Below, in pieces: positions 52,884 through 57,372 of a stretch of DNA of 57,372 nucleotides. Position numbers and translations under genes: made by a program. Source of the DNA: JACCVG01 sp034664165. Its GTDB lineage: Bacteria; Actinomycetota; Thermoleophilia; Solirubrobacterales; Thermoleophilaceae. Every line of letters starts with the position of its first letter. Positions within the stretch are counted from its first letter, which is position 1. The notes beneath the pieces are model-generated. The model made no database searches and was not told the origin of the DNA. It was given only the letters and a program-made list of their open reading frames with translations. The stretch spans positions 1 through 57,372 of the forward strand of contig JAXDIE010000082.1 in assembly GCA_034664165.1 (NCBI GenBank), given 5' to 3'.

Positions 52884-53249
52884 GGGGGCGAATCAGATTC
52901 GACGTGGTGATTCGTCGCGGTGTTTGCGAGTCGAGGACCCCGGTCGGCCTCGTAAAAAATCCCGGGAAAACCATAAGTGCGGACTCTCACGAGTACGCCC
53001 TCGCCGCCTAGATCAAACTAGGACGGTGAGGTGTCGGCCCGCCCTCGGCCCGTGGGGTGGATCGCCGGCATCAAAAACGGGCTCCACCTTCGCCGAGTGC
53101 CCTTGGCGGCGAAGGGACAACTAAGGGGGCTGGCTCACCGTAACCCCGCCGGCACGGCGATCGGAGAGCGAGAAACTGAGTGCCGGCTACGCTCGTAGAC
53201 AGCACCGTTGTCAGCTCCGCGGACGCCGGGGCAGTACCGGCCGCCTCCA
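52884..53249 (+). ncRNA. ssrA: tmRNA (transfer-messenger RNA, trans-translation)
   Basis: The 366-nt RNA rescues stalled ribosomes and tags proteins for degradation. The acceptor stem pairs GGGGGCG at 52884-52890 with CGCCTCC at 53242-53248; 5' landmarks AGATTCGACG and GGTCGGCCTCGTAAAAAA match other tmRNAs. The tag frame runs from GCG at 52979 to the TAG at 53009-53011 and reads ADSHEYALAA, an actinobacterial-type tag ending in ALAA. A 9-bp hairpin (53087-53095 with 53107-53115) fits a pseudoknot region. The T arm has a perfect 5-bp stem but its loop reads GGCAGTA instead of the usual TTCRANN. CCA is not encoded. TACAAT at 52866-52871 may be the -10. Confidence 0.93.
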
Positions 53250-53258
53250 TGAAAATCG

Positions 53259-53289
53259 AACGAGCCGCCTTCACAAGAGGCGGCTCGTT
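53259..53289 (+). terminator. intrinsic terminator of ssrA
   Basis: A perfect 12-bp stem (AACGAGCCGCCT at 53259-53270 and AGGCGGCTCGTT at 53278-53289) with a 7-nt loop is followed by TTCGTT. It starts 10 bp after the tmRNA 3' end. The A-rich GAAAA before it could also let it work on the other strand, but no minus-strand gene ends there. Confidence 0.85.
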
Positions 53290-53347
53290 TCGTTCCCGGG
53301 ACCCTCTAGAGTCAGAAGCCGTGCGAGGGCGCAACGGGATTCGCTGC

Positions 53348-56300
53348 ATGGAGGCCAAACTGCTGGTCGCGTTTGTCTGCGGGCTCCTGGCCGTCTTGCC
53401 TGCAGGGGCGCTGGCCAAGGGCAAGAAGCCGCCGTTCGTCTTCGGCCAGAGCAACACACCGCAGGCCACCGTCAAGGCGGTGACCACAGGCCCCTACCTC
53501 CCGGGTCAGCCGGTGACATTCCAGGCAACGGCAACGGTGCCCTACGGCCAGGTCATCATCGACGCGTCCATCTGCATCAGTCCGCCGGCCTACGTGACGA
53601 GCGGGGGCGAGGGGCCGTTCGACTTCGTCTCGGCGACTCCCTCCGCGACATCCGTGACCGGCAATGGCGTCGCCTGCTTCGACCTGGGCGACATCGGCCC
53701 GGGGGTGAGCACCAGCGTCGTCACCGTCACCTATCAGGTGAGTGAGGCCGCCGGAGACTTCAACAACACGCTGGCGGTGGGCACGGTCTCCCTGCTTTCC
53801 GGGACGGACCCCCTCGCCGCCGGGGATTTTCCGGCAGACATCACACCGGTGGGGTTGTCGGTCGGCTCGTCCACGGGCTCGGCCGCCGTAGCCGGCGGCG
53901 ACACGCTGACACTCGACACCGAGCTCACCAACCTCTCCCAGCAAGCGATCCCGACGACGGGCGGGCAGGTCTGCGCCGCGCTGCCCAAGGAGTACTTCGC
54001 CGCCGGCCCGCCTGTGTGCTCCCCCGTTTCCTTCTCGGGCTTTTTCCAGCCCGGCGCCACCACGCAGGGTCAGATCGCGATCAACACCAGCGGGGCCAGC
54101 GCCATGGGCGGCCCGCCTGCCCTGATTTCGACCACCGGCACGTTTTTCAGCACCGGGGTCAACCTGGTTTCACCGCCGGTGGGCCTGCCGGTGAAGGTCA
54201 TCCCCCAGGGACCGGCTCCGACCGCGGCCCAGTCGTTCTCGCCCGCCCCGCCCTTCTTCCAGGGACAGAAGATCGCCAGCGAGGTGAGCCTGAACCCGAA
54301 CGGCGGCTCGGTTCAGCTGACCGGCACGTCCGCGTGTCAGACCTACGACCCCGCCGTGCTCGAATTCGTCCCTGGCAGCGGGACCACCAGCGCCGGCCCG
54401 GGGCGTGCCTGTGCCGCCGTCAAGCCCACAGAAGCCAATCCCTCCCAGCTCAGCTTCAACTACCAGGTGCAGGACGACGCCCCGTATGGGAGCTTCCAGG
54501 TCAAGGCGAGCGCCGAGGCCGGCCAGACCGCAGAGGTCGAGGCTCCGGCGCTCAGCGGCAGTGTCGCGGCAGGCGGCCCACAGGTGTCGGCCGTGATCAC
54601 GTCGACGTCGGTCGCGCCGGACCCGACGAAGGGCCTCTTGGACCAAGACCCCGTGACCTTCGACCTGGACGTGATCAACACCGGGATCGGGCCGCTGAGC
54701 GGTGTCCAGGCCTGCGTGAACCTGCCGGACAACCTCCAGTACGACAGTGCAACGCCCGCCCCCACCAACACGCCCCAGCACAATCAGCCGGTCTGCTTCG
54801 CGGTCGGCACCCTGCAGCCAGGCGCCAAGTCGACGATCGACCTGGACACGGAGGTCTTCAACCTCAGCAACCAACAGGAGGAGGACGGCTTCCCGGTCAG
54901 CGTGCCGCTCACGGTCTCGGCCGATCAGACCGAGGATGCCTCCGACGGCGCTTACATCTCGCTGGGCTTCGAGGGAACCAGCGCGCAGGTGGGCTTCGAG
55001 AACAACATCGTCTCCTCCGCCCCATTCTCCCCTGGTGAGACGGCGCTCGTCCACTTCAGCATCATCGGCGGCACGGGTCACGAGTATTCCTACGACGCCT
55101 GCTTGGGCTATCCCGAAGGCGTGATCAGCCTGACAACGTCGGATCCGTCCCCGCTGGCCGGGACCGCCTCCGGCGAATGGTGCGCAGGCAACAACCCGCA
55201 GAACCTCCCGGCCGGCCAGCAAGGGGGCGGGCTTCTGGAATTTCAGATACCGGTGACCTCCGGGCCGGGGGTGATCGCGTCAACCATGGAGACCGAGGAC
55301 CTCATTGGAGTCATCGACCTGCCGCCCCAGACCTACTCGCCGATCACCGAGCAGGGGCCGTCGGTGGTCGCCCAGTCAACTCCCAAGCAGATTCCGCCCG
55401 GCCCCTACGACCAGAACGACAAGATGGCCTTCAACCTGCTGGTGGCCAACTCCGGTACCGAGCCGCTGACCAACGTCCAGGTTTGCGACGACTTCTCCTC
55501 GGACCTGTCGATCTCCGGCTCCAGCGGCTCCGAGATCTGTTATCCCGCCCAAGGAGATCCCCCGATCGACCTCGACGTCGGCGAGGTCCAGGAAATCGAG
55601 CAGGAGTTCACCGTGGAGAGCGCACCGACCCAGGCAACACCCGGTTCGAACATCCTCACCGCCTCCGCCGACCAGGTCGAGCAGCCTTTCACGGACGACC
55701 AGAACTACGTGCTCGGCAACGGCTCATTCGGGCTCTCGAGCCAGCTTGTGGACAGCCAGGGCGATCCGGTCTCGAGCGACGAGATCACGCCGGGTGCGGA
55801 CTACGCGGTCGAGACAACCGTGTCGAACGCCTCGGCCGCGGACATCTCCGACCTGCAGGTCTGCGTGTCGAACGAGTCCAACGTGATCCCGGGCGCGATC
55901 AACACGGTGCCGGTGAACACATCGCTCTACGAAGGCGCGTTCCCCACCAGCACGGGTACGTCCCGCTGCTTCACGGCGTATGAGGTCGTGGCCGGGCAGA
56001 CGGTGAGCTATGACTTCAACTTCGAGGGGGTGTACCCGTCTCCGCCCGGCAACTATGACTTCACGGTCACGGCAACGGAGCCCGCTACCAGCACCACCAT
56101 GACCGACACGGTCGACTACGAGATCGTGCCGGTGCCTGTTCTGACCACGGAGGTCGCGCCCAAGCTCAGCCCCGACTTCGACTACGCCGGCGGACAGATC
56201 CCATTCACCTTGACCGTGGAGAACAGCTCACAAGCCACGGCAGCGGCCGAGGACGTCACGGCCTGCCTCGACCTCTCCAACACCAAGATCGGCTTCGAGT

Positions 56301-56989
56301 CCAACGACTCGTCCGGCAGCCTCTCGGTCAACGGCCAGGGGGAGCCCTGCCTGAACCCATCGTCGATCGCGATTGGCGGGCAGGCATCGGCCAAGGCGGA
56401 ATATGAGATCCCCTACGAGAAGGGGCTTGGCTCACAGGCGGGCAAGGCCACGTTCTGCGCCACCGCCACAAATGGCTACGACGAGAACGGCGCGAACTGC
56501 AGCAGCGCGCCGTACAGCTTCGACACCCAGGGCAATCCCTCGGTGTCCGCGGGCGGACAGAGCATCAGCATCAGGGGCGAGGTGAGCAAGAAGCGGGTCG
56601 GATCCGGGCATCACCTGCGCTACAAGCTCTTCGCCGACAACGTGTTCTTTGACAGTGCCATCGGCCCCGAGGCCCCGGTCCCGCTGTTTGCGCCGCGGAT
56701 CTGCCACCTGATCCCCGAGGGCTTGGCCCTGGATGGCTCGAATCATCCGCGTCGCGAGCTTACGATCAGCCGCCGGGGCCACAAGATCTGCCTCCCCGGC
56801 TCCGAGCTGCCGGAGCGAGCCGGCGCCAAGCTCCAGCTGCGCTACCTGGTCAAGCGCGATGCACCGCGAAAGATCCGTGCCCACGCCCAGCTCAAGGCCC
56901 CGGTGCTCGGTTCGTCCGGCGGCCAGCCGGGGCCTGAGAAGCCGGGGCCGCCGAGCCAGACGCTCGTGGTCGAGCACACCGGGCGCTGA
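53348..56989 (+). CDS. large exported repeat protein (DUF11/CARDB-like Ig-type repeats)
   Basis: The 1213-residue protein has a signal peptide (LLVAFVCGLLAVLPAGALA) and about nine beta-sandwich repeats of roughly 90-140 residues. Each repeat has a strand such as VTFDLDVINTGIGPLSGVQ, then a Cys in ACVNLP, VCDDF or VCVSN, then a second Cys 25-45 residues later, then a GQxxxxxxxxV-type strand. Approximate starts are 53500, 53895, 54255, 54640, 55030, 55415, 55790, 56190 and 56605. The pattern resembles DUF11/CARDB surface domains. The C-terminus is basic, then GGQPGPEKPGPPSQ, without LPxTG or a membrane helix, so it is probably secreted. The start at 53180 would run through ssrA and was rejected. 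Confidence 0.8.
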   Translation: MEAKLLVAFVCGLLAVLPAGALAKGKKPPFVFGQSNTPQATVKAVTTGPYLPGQPVTFQATATVPYGQVIIDASICISPPAYVTSGGEGPFDFVSATPSATSVTGNGVACFDLGDIGPGVSTSVVTVTYQVSEAAGDFNNTLAVGTVSLLSGTDPLAAGDFPADITPVGLSVGSSTGSAAVAGGDTLTLDTELTNLSQQAIPTTGGQVCAALPKEYFAAGPPVCSPVSFSGFFQPGATTQGQIAINTSGASAMGGPPALISTTGTFFSTGVNLVSPPVGLPVKVIPQGPAPTAAQSFSPAPPFFQGQKIASEVSLNPNGGSVQLTGTSACQTYDPAVLEFVPGSGTTSAGPGRACAAVKPTEANPSQLSFNYQVQDDAPYGSFQVKASAEAGQTAEVEAPALSGSVAAGGPQVSAVITSTSVAPDPTKGLLDQDPVTFDLDVINTGIGPLSGVQACVNLPDNLQYDSATPAPTNTPQHNQPVCFAVGTLQPGAKSTIDLDTEVFNLSNQQEEDGFPVSVPLTVSADQTEDASDGAYISLGFEGTSAQVGFENNIVSSAPFSPGETALVHFSIIGGTGHEYSYDACLGYPEGVISLTTSDPSPLAGTASGEWCAGNNPQNLPAGQQGGGLLEFQIPVTSGPGVIASTMETEDLIGVIDLPPQTYSPITEQGPSVVAQSTPKQIPPGPYDQNDKMAFNLLVANSGTEPLTNVQVCDDFSSDLSISGSSGSEICYPAQGDPPIDLDVGEVQEIEQEFTVESAPTQATPGSNILTASADQVEQPFTDDQNYVLGNGSFGLSSQLVDSQGDPVSSDEITPGADYAVETTVSNASAADISDLQVCVSNESNVIPGAINTVPVNTSLYEGAFPTSTGTSRCFTAYEVVAGQTVSYDFNFEGVYPSPPGNYDFTVTATEPATSTTMTDTVDYEIVPVPVLTTEVAPKLSPDFDYAGGQIPFTLTVENSSQATAAAEDVTACLDLSNTKIGFESNDSSGSLSVNGQGEPCLNPSSIAIGGQASAKAEYEIPYEKGLGSQAGKATFCATATNGYDENGANCSSAPYSFDTQGNPSVSAGGQSISIRGEVSKKRVGSGHHLRYKLFADNVFFDSAIGPEAPVPLFAPRICHLIPEGLALDGSNHPRRELTISRRGHKICLPGSELPERAGAKLQLRYLVKRDAPRKIRAHAQLKAPVLGSSGGQPGPEKPGPPSQTLVVEHTGR

Positions 56990-56996
56990 CGCATCC

Positions 56997-57372
56997 ATGC
57001 GAGGCAAGCGGATCGTGATCACGGGCGCCACCAGCGGGATCGGGCAGGCGCTGGCGCGCGACCTGGCCGGCCGGGGCCCCGACATCACCCTGCTCGCGCG
57101 CAGTGCAGATCGAGCCGCGACCACGGCGGCCATGCTCGCCGAGCTGCCGGGATCCGCCGGCCAGCCTGAGGTGGTGCTGTGCGACCTTGCCGACCTTGCC
57201 TCGGTGCGCAAGGCGGCGGCCGAGCTCCACTCGCGCTACAGCGCCATCGACGTGCTGGTGAACAACGCGGGCATGCGCACGTTCAACCCCGAGCCGAGCG
57301 CCGATGGCTACGAGCTGATGATGGCCAGCAACCACCTCGGCCCGTTCCTGCTGACCAACCTGCTGCTGGATC
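56997..57372 (+). CDS. short-chain dehydrogenase/reductase, 3' end cut by window
   Basis: The visible 125 residues begin MRGKRIVITGATSGIGQALARDLA, with the NAD(P) motif TGATSGIG, then CDLADLASVRKAA, VNNAGMR and a following NHLGPFLLTNLLL, as in retinol-dehydrogenase-like (light-dependent protochlorophyllide reductase-related) SDRs. The catalytic YxxxK lies beyond the window. The start is 7 bp after the repeat-protein stop, so it may share that transcript. The substrate is unknown. Confidence 0.85.
   Translation, partial: MRGKRIVITGATSGIGQALARDLAGRGPDITLLARSADRAATTAAMLAELPGSAGQPEVVLCDLADLASVRKAAAELHSRYSAIDVLVNNAGMRTFNPEPSADGYELMMASNHLGPFLLTNLLLD

Overview
The window is high-GC, densely coded DNA. 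GTG starts are common, many genes overlap by 4 bp (ATGA or GTGA), and the tmRNA tag is of the actinobacterial type. The gene stock includes F420/flavin luciferase-like oxidoreductases, a WS/DGAT acyltransferase, APH-type kinases, exported proteins with an 'LSFANVTSMLALVVALSASAYA'-like leader, and LemA with DUF2207. Together these suggest an uncultured or soil actinobacterium, most likely of the Thermoleophilia (Solirubrobacterales-like). That placement is an inference from gene style; no rRNA gene is present. No prophage, insertion sequence, CRISPR array or tRNA was found.

Layout. 0.1-6.2 kb: two small ORFs, a secreted TPM-like protein, a fungalysin-type (M36) metalloprotease, an exported collagen-like protein, a fluoride-channel homologue that lacks the usual Phe residues, and an APH kinase fused to DUF6285. 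6.2-20.5 kb: the most distinctive block. One TetR regulator faces an operon of LLM oxidoreductase, LuxE-like acyl synthetase, LuxC-like acyl-CoA reductase, ecdysteroid-kinase-like phosphotransferase and SDR. It converges on an OpuC-type ABC transporter (binding protein, two permeases, CBS-ATPase) that is co-oriented with a second TetR and a paralogous LLM protein. Divergent from that LLM gene, over only 30 bp, lie a second phosphotransferase and a third LLM protein. Palindromic operator-like sequences sit in both divergent promoter regions. A WS/DGAT wax-ester synthase follows tail to tail.

22-32.7 kb: an amino-acid permease with a clear terminator, an orphan TadE/TadE-like/CpaE-like trio, two GNATs, UppP, inorganic pyrophosphatase, crotonase, an HD hydrolase with MscS, a YgjP-like peptidase, Bcp peroxiredoxin and an SDR. 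32.7-35 kb: a TasA/camelysin-like protein, SipW-type signal peptidase, DNRLRE protein and a further exported protein in one overlapping operon, which looks like a surface-fibre locus. 35-40.6 kb: malate synthase divergent by 12 bp from a 2-hydroxy-acid oxidase (a plausible glycolate-to-malate module), a monoamine oxidase with a probable covalent-FAD cysteine, and a class III cyclase fused to a catalytically dead alpha/beta hydrolase.

40.6-49.3 kb: two OmpR-type two-component systems placed back to back, one with a secreted helical protein and one with a DUF4173 membrane protein, then DUF2207 and LemA. 49.3-57.4 kb: crotonase and acyl-CoA dehydrogenase, a split YeeE/YedE sulfur transporter, DUF1697, ssrA (tmRNA) with a strong terminator, a 1213-residue exported repeat protein, and the start of another SDR cut by the window edge.
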